A DNA stretch of 64,000 nucleotides. Source: Limnomonas spitsbergensis (taxonomy: Eukaryota > Chlorophyta > Chlorophyceae > Chlamydomonadales). Position numbers and translations under genes: made by a program. The stretch lies in the NCBI GenBank assembly GCA_037349105.1, contig JAYJMM010000104.1:3506001-3570000 (forward strand), read 5' to 3'. This document shows, piece by piece, positions 26,790 through 39,289 of this stretch (positions are counted from its first letter, which is position 1; every line of letters starts with the position of its first letter). Under the pieces are notes generated by a model. It was not told where the DNA came from and searched no databases. It was given only the letters and a program-made list of their open reading frames with translations.

Positions 26790-29293
26790 ATGAAGCTCGC
26801 GCGTGGAATTTGTCACGAGCTTTTCATTCCTTGCAGGCCGCGCGTTTCGTTGTCATTCAATTTGACTCCTAGGGCGACCAATACTCACCTAGAATTCGAC
26901 CATATCGTGTATGAGCTTGGGATCGATTCGGCAGCGCACCTTGGCCTCAATTCTGCGGGGACAAGGGGCCTATTTTCGGACGCAGCAACAAGGACTGCAT
27001 CTTTGGTATCTGTTCCCTTGACGAGCTGCATCGTCGTGCCGCCAAGTGCCATCGACGACACAACACGAACACTGCCCCAGGACATACAAAATCTCCTCAG
27101 CATTCCAGCAGGTGAGACCAACATCGGTGCTGAAAACGTGGCCTTGAGAACCACAGCAGCTATCGGTATAGGTCCATGCATGCCATGGTGCCATGCGTGC
27201 CTCATTAGCAAGACCAGGTCGACTCATGTGCGACAGCAGCTGACTCGAGATTTCATTCAGGGGCCATTAAATGGTTGAGAGACGAATGGCCTGATACATA
27301 TTGCTGCTGTATATCTATCCCTGGGGCTGCTTGGCCTGCGGTCGGTCCAATCCAGCGTTAACCTCTGCCCCCCCTCTGTGCTCACGGTGTCACAGCTAGC
27401 CCAGGAAATGAGGATGAAAGCATCCTGTTCACTCAAGTAGCGGCGGTCTTACTGTGGCTTCACAACAGCTCTGTCGCACACCTGGAGGAGGGGTGGCGCC
27501 TTTGGAGGTGCTACTTGGAAGAAGCGTTGCCCCAGGCGCATGAGCTCTCCTGCTTGATGTGCTATGAGCAAGAAGAAGCGCTCCAGTGGCTGCAGATGCC
27601 TGAGATTTACGTGAGTATCTAGAGCAGGCGGTCATCCTGCAGTGTCCGCTGCTTCAGTGGGAGCATGCACGAAAACGCAGCCTGGCCGCGGTCCACCATT
27701 CCAGCTTGTCGCCGTCCTTTTCTGTGTGCTTCAACAATGCAGTGCCCAAAGCCCGCATTTGTTGGACTGACCGCAGGAGGAATGGCGTAGGCAGCGAGCG
27801 TGGGTTGAGAGTGTGCATGCCCGATGGCTGAGCCCATTCTCCAGGGATGTTAACGAGACTGCCTGGGCGCTTGCGTTGGTGAGACCTCAAGGCCATTTGG
27901 AATTCTGTGCAATGCACAATTTCAATTTCTTTTCCCTACTAGATGGTACGTGTCTCTGGCCACTGATTGAATTAGCATCAGCATGGCTGGGCCAGGCTGG
28001 CAGAATCTAAGGGGCATGCCTGACGTCCTAACCTTGTGCCGCTGATGCCCTGCAGGCACGTAGCCGATGCATGGGTTTCGTTCTCCCAGACGGGCGGCGC
28101 ATGCTGGTCCTACCTCCTGCGATTGACATGGCAAACCATGGGGAGGAGGAGCTTGTCAACTGCAGGGCATGTTTGAGTTACAACAGCACGCACCTCGTTC
28201 TGGAGCCTTTGACGCAAATTGACGCAAATCAGGTACCTGCCTCTTTTAGCGTGGCCTTCTTTTCAATTTCCTAGGTTTTGTAGGTGCACATGGCCGAATA
28301 AGGCCCCCCGGTTTTTATTTATGGAAACTAACGAGCAGTGATAAAGCTTGTAGATGTTGCCAACTTTCCTGACTCAGGAGCTGCTTTTAGACTATGGCCA
28401 CTCAAGGAGTAACCTGGAGCTTCTATGCGACTACGGTTTTGTCATCCCTGGAAACGGAGCTGACAAGGGGAAGATCACAGGTGATGTTTTAGAGACTAAA
28501 AGGGAGCACATCTGAACCTGGAAAGCTTTATGCTCGATGCAATTCTGATTTTTGACCTGACAGGGGCTTTCTACATCGGTGCCATATCGCACTGTGCGTC
28601 AGCTCTTGTGTTTCAGCGATCTCAGCCCCGCATGCCACCTCAGCAGAAGTAGGCCCTGTTCCTCTCCCAGGAACTGTCCCAGCTGTCTTTGGATCCAAGC
28701 AAATAACCTGGACCTTGTAACCCTCGATGCATGTCCCATATACAGGCTGGAGAGGCAGGCCCTCACTGGCCTTGCAGGACGTTAAGCGCGCTGCTACTCG
28801 GCTGGCTTCTCTAATGCTGCAGCCATCGGCCCAGGATTCAGGGACCGGCAGCACTGCCATCGTTCCCTCAGAAATTGCGACCATGGCTGCCCCGCAACGG
28901 GCCATGAAGCTCCGTCGGCTGAGAGCAGCTGTCCAGTCGCTGGCTGCAATCTGCAGCAGTGCGAGGAGCCAAGGAGAGGCAAAGCAACTGCCGGGTCAGG
29001 CTCTCAACAATGGAGGTTTGGTCCAGCGTAGTGAAGGACGAGCTGCGGCCTTTGAGCTGGCCACCGCCCTGCAGGCTCGGTTACAGGCCTTCCCCACAAC
29101 CGCTGAGGAGGACCAGGCTGAGCTATCCGAGCTGCTTATGGGAGGTTTTGAGTCAGGGAGGCAGGTCCAGGCTGTCCGGGCCAGGGCGGAGCAAAAGCTG
29201 CTGCTGGCAGACATGGTTAGCGTGCTTGATGAAATTCAGTCAATGCAACGGCATGCAGTTGGCCTGAAAGAGCTCAGAGACGTTCATCAGTGA
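26790..29293 (+). CDS. SET-domain methyltransferase, Rubisco-LSMT/SETD family
   Basis: Exons 26790-27111, 27396-27610, 27777-27878, 28056-28232 and 28378-28480 are phase-consistent. A last exon ends at TGA 29291-29293, but its start (28746 or 28778) and any small exon between 28481 and 28745 are unresolved. The N-terminus (MKLARGICHELF...) could be an organelle-targeting peptide. The LSMT-type N-terminal motif SAGTRGLFS is followed by SVPLTSCI, an inserted helical region, AIDMANHGEE (SET NH motif) and ELLLDYGHSRNLELLCDYGF (SET DYG motif). The C-terminal helical region (FPTTAEEDQAELSELL...) matches the Rubisco-LSMT substrate-binding fold. Role: protein lysine (or histidine) methylation; substrate not predictable. 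Confidence 0.75.
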
Positions 29294-29963
29294 ACTTGAA
29301 GTCCAATGCCCCTGCAGCTCTCTCACTGCTAAGGTATCACGCTGGGGTGGCAACGAAGGGAGGCTGTCCTGTCTCCATCCTAGACGAGGAAAGGAAGACA
29401 ATCTCTCAATGTCTGCTCCCAATGTAGTCATACTCTGCCAGCAGCCACATGGTGATTGATGGCGCAGGATGTAGGGATTTAAAGCCAGGTTTCGTGCCAT
29501 TCGCTACCCGGCCCTGAATCCCCTCATTGCCTACTCCTGGCCCGATGCCCAGATGGTGCCAAATCTTTGGTGTCCAGGCCCTTTTGAACTGGGGCTTTCT
29601 TGACATGTCGGGCCGCGGGCCAGCGCCAGCATAGGTTCTCACCAGATCCCGTATTGCGGGATCTTCAGTAGGATCGTTAGGAAGAAAGTAATGCTGCCAA
29701 TTTTACTATAACATCAACACCTACATTTGCAATTTGATACGAGGTTGGTCCATCCTCCTGTTCAAATGGCCAATTCGCGCCTATAGTGTCTTTTCAACTG
29801 ACCAATTCGTGCCTAGCATAGACTAGCTGATGATCTACAAGCCACGTGTAATGATTGTTGTCTACTGAATTTGCAGCGAAGGCCCTCTCCGTCCCGGTCC
29901 GACTGTCTCAGACTGTCTCAACCAGACGTCTCGACTTTCCCGTGAGCAAGTTTTGATTTGGAC
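29294..29963. other. Intergenic; no gene seen
   Basis: No protein-like frame or RNA gene was recognised. It contains the 3' flank of the SET gene and the promoter and 5' UTR of the SCAMP gene. Confidence 0.5.
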
Positions 29964-31994
29964 ATGGCGACAGGAGGATGGGGTGCAGGAGGTCAGTCCC
30001 ATCGATGTGATTTATGAGTCAACTGCATGTTCAAGTATAGCGTATCCTTCAGGTGCTTGGGGCGGACCTCCCAAGACGGCTCCTGACTACGACGAGCTAG
30101 ACGAAGGACCTCTCACTCAAGCGGCTCAGCCAGCTTATAATAGTCCGACAGCTGCTCCTCATGCTTCATCAGCAACATCGGCGTATGGATCTGCGCACAA
30201 TGCCCCACCTGCTGCCGCTGCCTTCTATCCTTCAGCTTCAATAGGGGATGGAAGCAGCTCGAACGTGAGGGAAACCATCTCGAAGACAACGTGTATTTTA
30301 CGAATCTATGACGATCTCCATGTCCAGATCATCACGGTGGTCATACCCATGTGATGGCATGCTTGCCCCATGCAGACCAACCGGGAGGCAGAGTTGAACA
30401 GAAGGGAAAAAGAACTAAATGCCAGAGAGAAAGAGCTCAAGGCACTGGAGCAGCAGCTCAAGGATAGTGGTGTGGTGTTGAAGAAGAAGAACTGGCCGAT
30501 CTGCTTCCCGTTGTGTCATCATGATATCCCAGGAGATATTCCTGAGAAGTCTCGCCGGGTAGTGCGTGAAATCTACGTCTGTTGGTGGGTGAGTTCCTTT
30601 TTCATGGTTTGAGGCTTCCGCATATCCTTTGAGGCTTCCGTATATCTTCGCGGCTGAGCTGTCCCAAGGGAGCTTGCATTGAGCTCAACGACTGCCATCA
30701 AGGTCCAGCTCAAGACATGAAGGCGTAAACAATGCTCTGAACCTGAACCCACCCACTAATATTGTCATTTTCTCATAGGGTCTCGTCGTGTGCCTCGTTT
30801 GGAATTTTTTTGCCGCAAGCACAGTTCTGGGAACTAGCGATCCTAACAGGGTTGCCAGCTGGTTCCTTTCGAGTGAGTATCTACCCGCTTGCTACATGGT
30901 CCTGTAGTCCTAGGTCTGCTTTGACCGCCCATCTATTTAGGCATGCTGTATGCATGTACTCCACGATTCCTCTGACCCCCAGTGCTTTCTTTGCAGTTTT
31001 CTTTGCTGTGCTGGGGATTCCGCTTGCATTCTGGGGGTGGTATATGGCCATCTACGATGCGGCGGCCACCGACTCCGCATTGGGCTTGATCAAGTTCTTC
31101 TTCTGCTTCTTCATCAACGTCTGCTGGTGCATCTGGTCTGCCGTTGGTGCGTGGGCGGATTTAATCAGTTGTGATCCATTCTACTTCGTTACATTTAATA
31201 TGCCAAATGACTACCGTAGCTTTGATTTGCCTTCCCTCGGGTACTTTTAATGCTGCCCTCAGGGCAAAGTATGGACCAAAACTCTGAATTCGTCTGAAAA
31301 CTGGCGTTGACAATGGATTCTGAGCATATTCATGGATGCAACCCCAGACAACTTAAATGATGAGGGAAGTCAAATCAAATGTATGGTAAATGAGGCAGCC
31401 ATTGCACATTATTTGTGTACCTCCCTTCACATCAACCCATGTACAGTATACATGCATGATGTTTAACAACGGCATGCCTTTCAAATGCTGATGGCCTGAT
31501 GCCCTCATAATCGTGCATTGCTCAGGTCCGCAACTTGGTGCTGCCTCCTGGTCCTTTTCTGGCTGGTTGACATGCTTGGTGGCACTGGGCTTGACGACTT
31601 TCATCGGCACCATCTACATTGTTGGAGCCTGCATCTGGACAGCCCTCGCTTGCTATTCCTTATGGTGTTTCAAAGATGTGAGATCATGCTTTTAGCAGGG
31701 AGTGCCATGCTGGTTTTGCGATGCATTCATCATGGAGCATGACGCTATGCTTTGTCCCAGGATATGCTGGTGCTGGTATGAACCTCGTTATTAGTGAATC
31801 TGAGGTGTTTTGCCTGGGTTGATCTTCATCCGCATGACGCAGTCATAAACCGTTAATACTCTGTTGTCTCGCAGGCCTACTTATTCTTCAGGGGCAAGGG
31901 TGGCGTTCAGCAGGCAAAGGAGGATGCTGCCGTGGCAGCTTTCGCGGCTGGCATGCAGAACAAGGCAAAACCGCACACCGGGTCCAATGTGTAA
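29964..31994 (+). CDS. Secretory carrier-associated membrane protein (SCAMP)
   Basis: Seven exons: 29964-29991, 30053-30264, 30376-30588, 30779-30872, 30997-31146, 31526-31677, 31875-31994. All are in phase and give 322 residues. A Pro/Ala/Ser-rich cytosolic N-terminus is followed by a coiled coil of repeated R.KEL units, then the SCAMP signature KNWPICFPLCHHDIPGDIP, four hydrophobic segments spread over exons 4-6 (FAVLGIPLAFWGWYMAIYDA lies in the second) and a cytosolic tail beginning AYLFFRGKGG. Known role: tetraspan protein of Golgi, endosome and plasma-membrane vesicles. No NPF repeats are seen in the N-terminus, as is usual in plant-lineage SCAMPs. Confidence 0.92.
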
Positions 31995-32266
31995 TGAGAG
32001 CGAAGCTGGCCTTGACCGCGGACTCATAACGTCAATAGCTATAGTAGAGACTCAAGTTGCTGTGCCTAGGTGTTTGTCTATGTTCCTGTTCTTTGCAAGC
32101 AGTGGACTGGCTTTTATGCTTTATTTCGACATGTTTAGAGATTCTATCTCCCCTACCGAAAGTAACTTCAAAACCCTCGCCGGCTGAACCCCGATTCCTG
32201 ACAGACCTGTACATAATTCCCGTTAAGCCTGCGTCTGTGTAATGAAATCAATTTCGAACCTGCACG

Positions 32267-35200
32267 ATGTCGAGCAAAGAGGAAGAACGATTACTTATCA
32301 TAAACGCTTATCCTGCTGGTGCGCCGCTTCTCCAACGTTTAGGCAAGGCGGTAAAGAATGAGAAAGACAGAGGAAATATTGTTGCCGGAGTGGCACGGCT
32401 GGTGGACGAAGCATCAGCGAGCGTTTCGAAAGAGGAACCCGTCAGTAGGTCCTCTAATCTTGTAGCTTGACTGTTTATGGACTCAGGACTTCATGTGACC
32501 TGCCTTTTGCCTGAATGGAACAAGACGAGGTTGACACAAGCCAAGCATTGAGCTCCATCCCGGACCTTCGCTTCACAACGCCTTCGTAAGTGTGCTTTGC
32601 GGCACCACCTCTTCAAACATGGACATTGCATGGAATTTATGCAATACGGGATGGAAATTCGACCCATGCACTGGGTTGGGTCCTCATTCCCCCATAGCAT
32701 GGATACTGACGTACTGCAAAGTGCCCTTGATGCCCGCAATACCACCTTCAGGGTCCGCCAGGCGGCTATCACTGGGACTTTTAAATCAAACCTTGACCGG
32801 CCTACCGTTGGTGGCCCTAGCAGCAAGGCGTGCTGCTCCGGGGCCTCCAGGAATACAGGCCTTGATGCAGCTGAATAGTAGCTGGATTGCGCTAAAGTCA
32901 AATGTGGTACTGCAGGGGGAAGTTCACGCTGTTCTTCATGGAGGACTGCCTTGTGATTAAGAATGACCGAACGGGGATCAAAGTGCCCAAGTCAGCCCTG
33001 AAGCTAGTGGCGGTAAGTCGTGGTGCCAACGTTGGCATGCCATGGCTGTAGCAACCCTCGTTGCATAAGAAAACATTATATGCTGATTTGTGTTAAGAGC
33101 CCCGTCTCGCTCTATACTGTGTGTGTCTCCATGATCTCTCTTTTCTTCATTCTGCACAGTTCATGTCATGCCATGTCCCTTAGTACATCTCGTAAAGCCT
33201 TAGAACCAATAGCATGGAGCACTACAATGGCCTCAACGGACTTTCAGGTACAGCTAATCCATCATGATAAGACCTTGCTGATGCATGCCGCTGAGGAATT
33301 CCTTTGCGGCAGGTTCTGGATCGGGTTCCCAAGGAGGCTCGAAAGAAAGTGAATGAGGTCGTCCTGTTCATTGTCCTGGACCAGTAAGTCTAGTTACAAC
33401 GTGCTGTGAGGAACGCGTCCCTGATGTTTGTACTACATATCAACATATGTTATCAGATAGGGACACAAAGCACTTCCTGTGCATCTTAAATTTATTGCAG
33501 GCCAGCCAGGCAGTGCTTGCAGCATGATTCAAATCATGAAATTGACCAAGGATAGGATTTTTGTGTACAAATCACAGATTGTACCCATGTTGCTGCTGTT
33601 TCCCAGGGCTGTGATGGTGATGAACGGAAAGAAGCAGCTCTGCAACTTTGTAATACAGGTATGGGGTATAGGGTCTGCAAACCCAATGCACATTAGTTAC
33701 GTCCATCCAGGTATCTTGCTTTGTGATGCTCTTTATGCTCTGAACACGCCTGCCTCAAGAGTGATTTATAATTGAGTCGATCCTGCCCTTTTCGCCGGGC
33801 AATAAAATATAAGCAAAAATGAATACTTGTTAGCTTCTACCCCTATCCTAACTTACACATCCCATGCGCATCCATGTGCAGACTTGTGAGGATGCTGTTG
33901 TTGCCGGGCATGGAGCTCAGCCTGTTCCCGTTGTGCTCTGTAGCCTCCTGGGCCAGGCGGGGTTGCCTCACACTGCCTTCCTGAGCCCTGATGACGACGT
34001 GTACCAGAGCCTGGACGGTAAGGGCCCCTCACAGTGAAACGTGTGTGAGGCTTGTCAGCAGCTGCCTTCCGCCTCTCCTGAAATCAGGCCCTTCACATTC
34101 CCTCGCCATGCTTTTCCCTAGGCGGCCCCGCCATTGTGGCCAGCCACGGGAAGGGCTCTGGCTGGCTGTACCCGCTGGAGGCCGGCCTGTTCGTTGAAAA
34201 GCCGGCCACCTTCATCCCGCTGGAAGAAATCAATTCGTTTGAGATATTGCCTTACCAGCACCGGTGTGAGCTGATCCTGCACATGAAGACCAAGGACACC
34301 CGAGGAGAGGAGGTGCAGCACGAGTTTGGCTTTGATAAGCCCGAGCTCCCTCGGCTGCAGAGCTACCTGTCCAACTGCAGGATCAGGGTGTGTGACGGGA
34401 GACGGGGAGGGGGGCGGATTATGCAGATCAAGAATTTGTCCCCAACAAGCTAGGGGTGATTCCACAGCAAGGCCTGATGCGCACTCAGATAAAAAGAGGG
34501 GGTGTGGGCCCCCTGGCTGAGGGTGTCAGGACTCAGCAACAAGCAGGGGCATACTTGGCATCATCACCTCGCCATTTGGAGTTTATTGCTCTGGCAGGTG
34601 TGTCCATGGGCCATGGCCTGTTGCCCGTCAGTGTTTCTTTTTTTGCTACCAGTCCACCTTTAACAGGCCGCCCCGCGGCCGTCGAAGGCCCGACTGGGAC
34701 CAACCCTGGACCGGTCCACGGCTCATGGCCACAGCAGCATGGCTGCCCACATAAGGGGTCGCCGGCCAGAGGCCGATGTGTAGCTGACATTTAGCTGAGA
34801 CACGAAAAAATAAACGCTGACGGCAGCTTGAACGTTTCAGGGGATGGGGCTCAGCACAGCTGATGCAGTTCCTCTTGCATGCATGTGTGTGCCCAGGAGT
34901 TCTCATCGGCCCTAATTGAAACCAAGGCAGCAAAGGGCAGAAGAGCGGGTACTTCAGACTCTCAGTCAGCAGCTGGGGCATCAAGCTCAGCCCAGGACGA
35001 AGACGACGAGGATGAGGATGACGACGACTTTGACCCCCAAAACGTCAGTGACGATGAGGAGGTCAAACACGTCCGACCTGCGAAGCGGTCTAGAAGGGGA
35101 GCTGCTAGCGGCGACGCTGAGGAGGAGCCTCTGGAGGAGCTGGAGGGCGACGAGGACATCTTGGAAGGTGGGTCAAGGTGGCTGTGCTTTGAAACACGCA

Positions 35201-35774
35201 GCCATGTAAAACACCCTAGGTGCAGTAATGCAGCAGCTGTATTAACAGCATAAGCCTGGGTCACACGGAACAAGGAGTTTGTTTAGGTGCGTGCCAATGT
35301 GCCATACCACCTCCTGGGTTTGTCTCAGTGGTTGTGGTCCAAGAGGCAGAGGCTGAATTGCAGAGGCTGAAATGCAGAGGCTTGGGCACAGAGACAGAGG
35401 TTTGTTTAAGTGATTGCCATACCACCTCCTGGGGTTGTCTCAGTGGTAGAAGCAGAGGTCCAAGAGACAGAGGCTGAATTGCAGAGGCTGAAATGCAGAG
35501 GCTGAATTGCAGAGGCTGAATTGCAGAGGCTGAAATGCAGAGGCTGAATTGCAGAGGCTTTGGCACAGAGACGGAGGTTTGTTTCAGAGGCCAATGCTGA
35601 ATGCTCAGGTGCAATGGTTGCTGAGGTTGCTCCTTCCTCCTGAATGCACCGTTCCCTTGAATCCTGTTTTGATGCTGCTTGTCTGTTGCAGATGATGATG
35701 GCGAGATAGAGAGCGGGAGTGCTGACGAAGATGAGGAGAGTGAGGAGGACGCCAGTGGTGACTCCGATGATTGA
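32267..35774 (+). CDS. Rtt106/Pob3-like histone chaperone
   Basis: Nine exons: 32267-32440, 32530-32585, 32916-33012, 33313-33383, 33607-33658, 33882-34017, 34122-34387, 34897-35167, 35692-35774. All phases agree and give 401 residues; the acceptor at 32530 is weak. Residues about 75-300 resemble the tandem PH-like fold of Rtt106/Pob3/SSRP1: GKFTLFFMEDCLVIKN, VLDRVPKEARKKVNEVVLFI, then SGWLYPLEAGLFVEKPATFI and EEINSFEI. The C-terminus is highly acidic (DEDDEDEDDDDFDPQN, DEDEESEEDASGD), with a basic patch between (RPAKRSRR, likely a nuclear localisation signal). Expected role: nuclear H3-H4 chaperone. There is no HMG box, so it is not SSRP1 itself. Confidence 0.75.
35335..35575. repeat. 19-bp-type minisatellite in chaperone gene intron
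   Basis: Repeated 'gcagaggctgaattgcagag' and 'gctgaaatgcagag' units lie in the last intron. A longer block containing 'accacctcctgggnttgtct' is itself duplicated at about 35308 and 35420. Confidence 0.85.
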
Positions 35775-36167
35775 GATGGTCGATGAGGAGGAGGCTCCCT
35801 CTGAAGCCTTGAAGAGTGGCAAGGAGCGTGGGCAGCAGGAGGTGGCCGCCAAGGTCCAGACCAGCAGCAACAAAATCTTGCCGAACACTAGTGCAGGGAA
35901 GCCCTGGAAAGAGCGGCTGGTGGAAAGGGAGCAATTTAGTAGATATACATGGATTACTAGGCATGCATTGGAGGTGTAATTCACCCAGTTGCTGTTGAAA
36001 GTGAAGAGGACATACACGGATCGCAATGGCATCCTGCCCGGTTGAAACGCTAAGAATTGAGGAGCCCTGCCCTGTTACCGGTACTTGAATGGTGTGGAAA
36101 CTAGTGTGACTGACCTTTGTCTGCGTGTGTTGCTGATTGCGGCTGGTTGTGCAGTTATTATAGTTCA

Positions 36168-36345
36168 GCGGAAATGGTCTAGTGGTGTATTGCTGGTGGC
36201 TTCCATACAGCACCCAAAGGTTGAGGGGTAGTCCCACACACAGTCTTCTCTCTCCCACGGGTTCCATGTTCCTGCCCCCTCACACAAAAGGTTGGCATGG
36301 CTGCACCATGGTCCTGGCTATGCATGGCCTGCCGCCCTCAACTTT
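36168..36345 (+). repeat. SINE-like copy with tRNA-like head
   Basis: It starts with 'gcggaaatggtctagtggtg', which fits a tRNA A box (tggtctagtgg, as in tRNA-Glu/Asp/Gly). About 45 nt later comes a degenerate B-box-like 'ggttgaggggtagtccc', then the family's 'gggttccatgttcctgcccc' and 'ggctgcaccatggtcc' blocks. The Pol III origin is inferred. Confidence 0.55.
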
Positions 36346-36689
36346 ACTCTGTTTACGAGCTTACTCCCTGCATTGCGGAGCCCATTTGCTGCCATGGATT
36401 CAGCAAGCTATCTCATCAAGGTTTCGTTGATACTGCACCAGACAATTTTACTAGTGGAATGGAAGCTGTCGAACTGGATCCATGCACAGCTGATGATTAG
36501 CCTTGCATGGAAGCCATGCATGATCAGGCAAATTCACTTACCGTAATGCATGACTGGCCTTTCGCTCATAGTCCTAATTCATGTCGTGCTCGTACCCGTT
36601 TCCAGGTGTTCTTGTTCTTGCTATTTGGTGGGTGAACTTGCTATATCGTCTTTCCCTATGTGCCTTCTCCCCTGACTTTCCTAGCTGGC

Positions 36690-36752
36690 TTTTTGTTTGC
36701 CGATGTGGCCGAGCTTCATTTCAACATGGCCGAGAGGTGTAACGTCATTGAC
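36690..36752 (+). repeat. Copy of about 60-bp interspersed repeat
   Basis: Carries 'tttttgtttgccgatgtggc' and 'cgagaggtgtaacgtcattg'; the central gcagggccc is degraded. Confidence 0.6.
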
Positions 36753-37023
36753 TTAATGCATGAGTTTCCCAGCAATCAGCATACGCTGTAGATCAAACTA
36801 GAAATAACATGCCACACCTGCATGCATGTGACTAGGCCATGTCTGGTATCTCGATGAGGAGCGACCGAGCGACTGCGCCTACCAGTTCCAGCCCATAGCT
36901 GAAGTCCTGGCGATCCCATAGTTTCGCACATGGGACATTGAATAGGAGGCGAGGACAGCGAATACCAGTGGTTATGATTGTACCGATAGAGCAAAAAATG
37001 CTTTCAGTGGGCCCGGATCGTGA

Positions 37024-37825
37024 GGTATCGATCTCCCTTAAAAACGTACTTTTACTCTCCAACGTTTCAGTCAAATAACATGGCATTATTTGCCAACGTT
37101 GGCAAGTGAGTGACGTCATTTTTTTGAAGTCCGTCATCTTTGAAGAGGAGCGCATGCCATTAAATACTTGCATTACTTGTTATTTATCGACCTCGATTCC
37201 GATCGTACCAAGTGCCCAGAGGGCCTCCATGGAAGCGGGGGTATTGCAGGCGAGGGTGGACTAATCGCTGCTGCAGCCCATCCTGATGAGGAGCGATTAT
37301 CTAAAGCTGCCGGTACTAATTTTACTGGTACGAAGCGTGCCTGAACCTTCGCCTACTACAAGAGCATTCACTGCAATTTGGTGTGCAGTTTAGCCCACAT
37401 GCACAGCATTGAGCCAGCGAACACAGCATCCCACCCTTTTTGGGCAACATCTTACATGCATGCGCAGCTTCCACCAGCACTGGCAGCCCCCGAATGCATG
37501 CCCAGCCCCCCGCATGCATGCACGTTACCCTCCCGCTTGCATGCACTACCGGACTACCCCCCGGCCGCATGCGCACCGCTTGCATGCACAGCTCCCAACC
37601 ACATGCACACTGCCTACATGCACACACCCCTGCCCACATGCACAGCATCCCGCCTGCTTGCAGAGCGCCCCACACGCATGCGCGTTCCTTGCATGCACAG
37701 GTCCTCGCTTGCATTCACATCACGTAGCCGCGCTCGCGACCCTCCACCTGCATTCTTAGCTCCTTCCCACATGCAAACACCCCGCCCGCATACGCACTAC
37801 CCCCCGTCTGCCAACATTGCAGCAT
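37024..37825 (+). repeat. Left terminal inverted repeat
   Basis: Pairs with 41368-42182. The outer 170 bp are the most conserved; the inner part consists of Cys/His/Pro-codon-like minisatellite (gcatgcac...). Long open frames across it are repeat artefacts. Confidence 0.8.
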
Positions 37826-37956
37826 CTCTCGTGACTGTATGCTAGAGAACCCAGCCAAGGATCCACGAGTCATGAACATTCTCATTGGCTGCAGTTCACG
37901 GGGGGATCTGGTCCGCAATCTGCGAGAATACCGGCGATGATTTCTCTGCGTGATCC

Positions 37957-39164
37957 ATGACAGAGGAGGGGCTAACGACTCACAGCTGCTCTGCAAAGAG
38001 GTGTGGCCAGACATACGGCCATATCTCGTGGGGGGACCAGAAGCTGCCTGACATGACATGTGGCGTCTTCAGGTTGGGTGGACTGCTGAAGGTCAAGTTG
38101 CATACCCGTATGCACCGTGCTTTAATCCCGCCTGGGCGTTTCGAGGCAGATGGATCAGAGTTCGCCTTGCTGAGGTAAATTGGCCCTGGGCTAGACTGTA
38201 AATTCGCTAACCCGAAGCTTTTCTATAAACAGGGGCAAATGTGCATCACGAGTGGATTTAAACAGAGCATGCCATGGATCAAGCCTTTGTAATGTATCAC
38301 TTTCTCTTTCCCATACCCCGCTTAGGTACAGCCCCATGTGCTTCTTCTCGTATGAGGTCATGTGTGACTGGTCAGCGCAATGTATCGGCTTGTGGAACTT
38401 CTACCGCTACTTGCTGCTCAGGTCAGTCAGATATCCTGAACTGCCACTTGCAAACAAAAAGGTGCAACCCAGGGTATGCTACACGTGTTTTTTTAGGGAG
38501 CCTCTACTTGATTCAGCTAAGGCCCGGGGATCCACGTGCATCAAGCCCTGTTTTGCCCGGGCCACCGGCCGTAGGATGGTCAAGGTTTGGCACATTGCAC
38601 CTACTCCATTTGCTCAGTTCTACCATTCATGCCCTTCGAAGGTATCACATAGTGCCTATGACAGGCTCCATAGAGGTCACTGCGGCCGTTGTTGCAACAG
38701 CAAAGCAGCGCTTGCTCAGCAACGAGTCGCCGCTTTTTCGGCGTGCCACGCTTGACGTCATCATGCAGCAGTATGATGGTATCACAATTGGCTTTCACCA
38801 TGACCGGTGTTGCATCGCGGCCCCTTGTTTGGCAGATCTTGAGGCGCCGCTTGTTTTGGGGTCAAGCTTCAAGAACAGATGCTTTGTCCAGGACCATAGC
38901 CACCGTATATCACGGCTAGCACTAATGCAAGACAGCAGCTACTCTGCTGGTATCTCTGAGGAGAAGCTTGATGACTTGAGGGCTGCTTTCGCTAGGATGC
39001 GCAGCGACCGCTCCGGGCATTCACCACAACTAATCAGGAGTTTGGAGAGCAACTGCGGATACATGTCTCATATTGTTTTCCTTCTGTGCGTGCGGTACTG
39101 TGTGCACCACATGAACACAGTTCAGAGGGAGAAGGAGTCAGGGGAGCGCTTCTTTGCGAAGTGA
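37957..39164 (+). CDS. Unknown protein in the TIR element, possible transposase
   Basis: Exon-like segments: about 37957-38174 (TTHSCSAKRCGQTYGHISWG... FALLR) joins in phase 2 to 38326-38421 or beyond (YSPMCFFSYEVMCDWSAQCI... YRYLLLR). A final segment from about 38660 ends at TGA 39162-39164 (EVTAAVVATAKQRLL, DGITIGFHHDRCC, SYSAGISEEKLDDLRAAF, HIVFLLCVRYCVHH). The junctions between the second and last segments are not resolved. Paired Cys and His residues suggest zinc binding. I do not recognise the family. Its place between the TIRs makes a transposase or accessory protein plausible. Confidence 0.45.
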
Positions 39165-39289
39165 CAAAAAACTTCAGCCTGTCTTCAGTTGTCTATGCTT
39201 GGCTCGTATTTCCGCCAATATTGAGGTTTCCGTCATGTAATATACAGTGGTTTTGAACTTGACTCAACAGCCTTACCCAGTGAAAGTGG

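Larger units (their letters stand above)
35775..37023. other. Intergenic with SINE-like copy
   Basis: Contains the SINE-like copy (36168-36345) and the short repeat (36690-36752). Long open frames on the minus strand at 35605-36267 show no domain and overlap exonic and repeat DNA, so they are not called. Confidence 0.5.

Noticed and set aside
32752..32878. Additional exon in the Rtt106-like gene
   Set aside because: No donor in the right phase gives an open join. Splicing 32585 to 32916 directly restores the PH-like strand sequence.
35605..36267. 220-aa minus-strand ORF
   Set aside because: Antisense to the acidic last exon of the chaperone gene and to repeats; His/Ser/Leu composition follows from the opposite strand.
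37322..37845. Cys/His/Pro-rich ORFs on both strands
   Set aside because: They overlie the inner TIR minisatellite, have no conserved domain, and mirror equivalents at 41347-41787.
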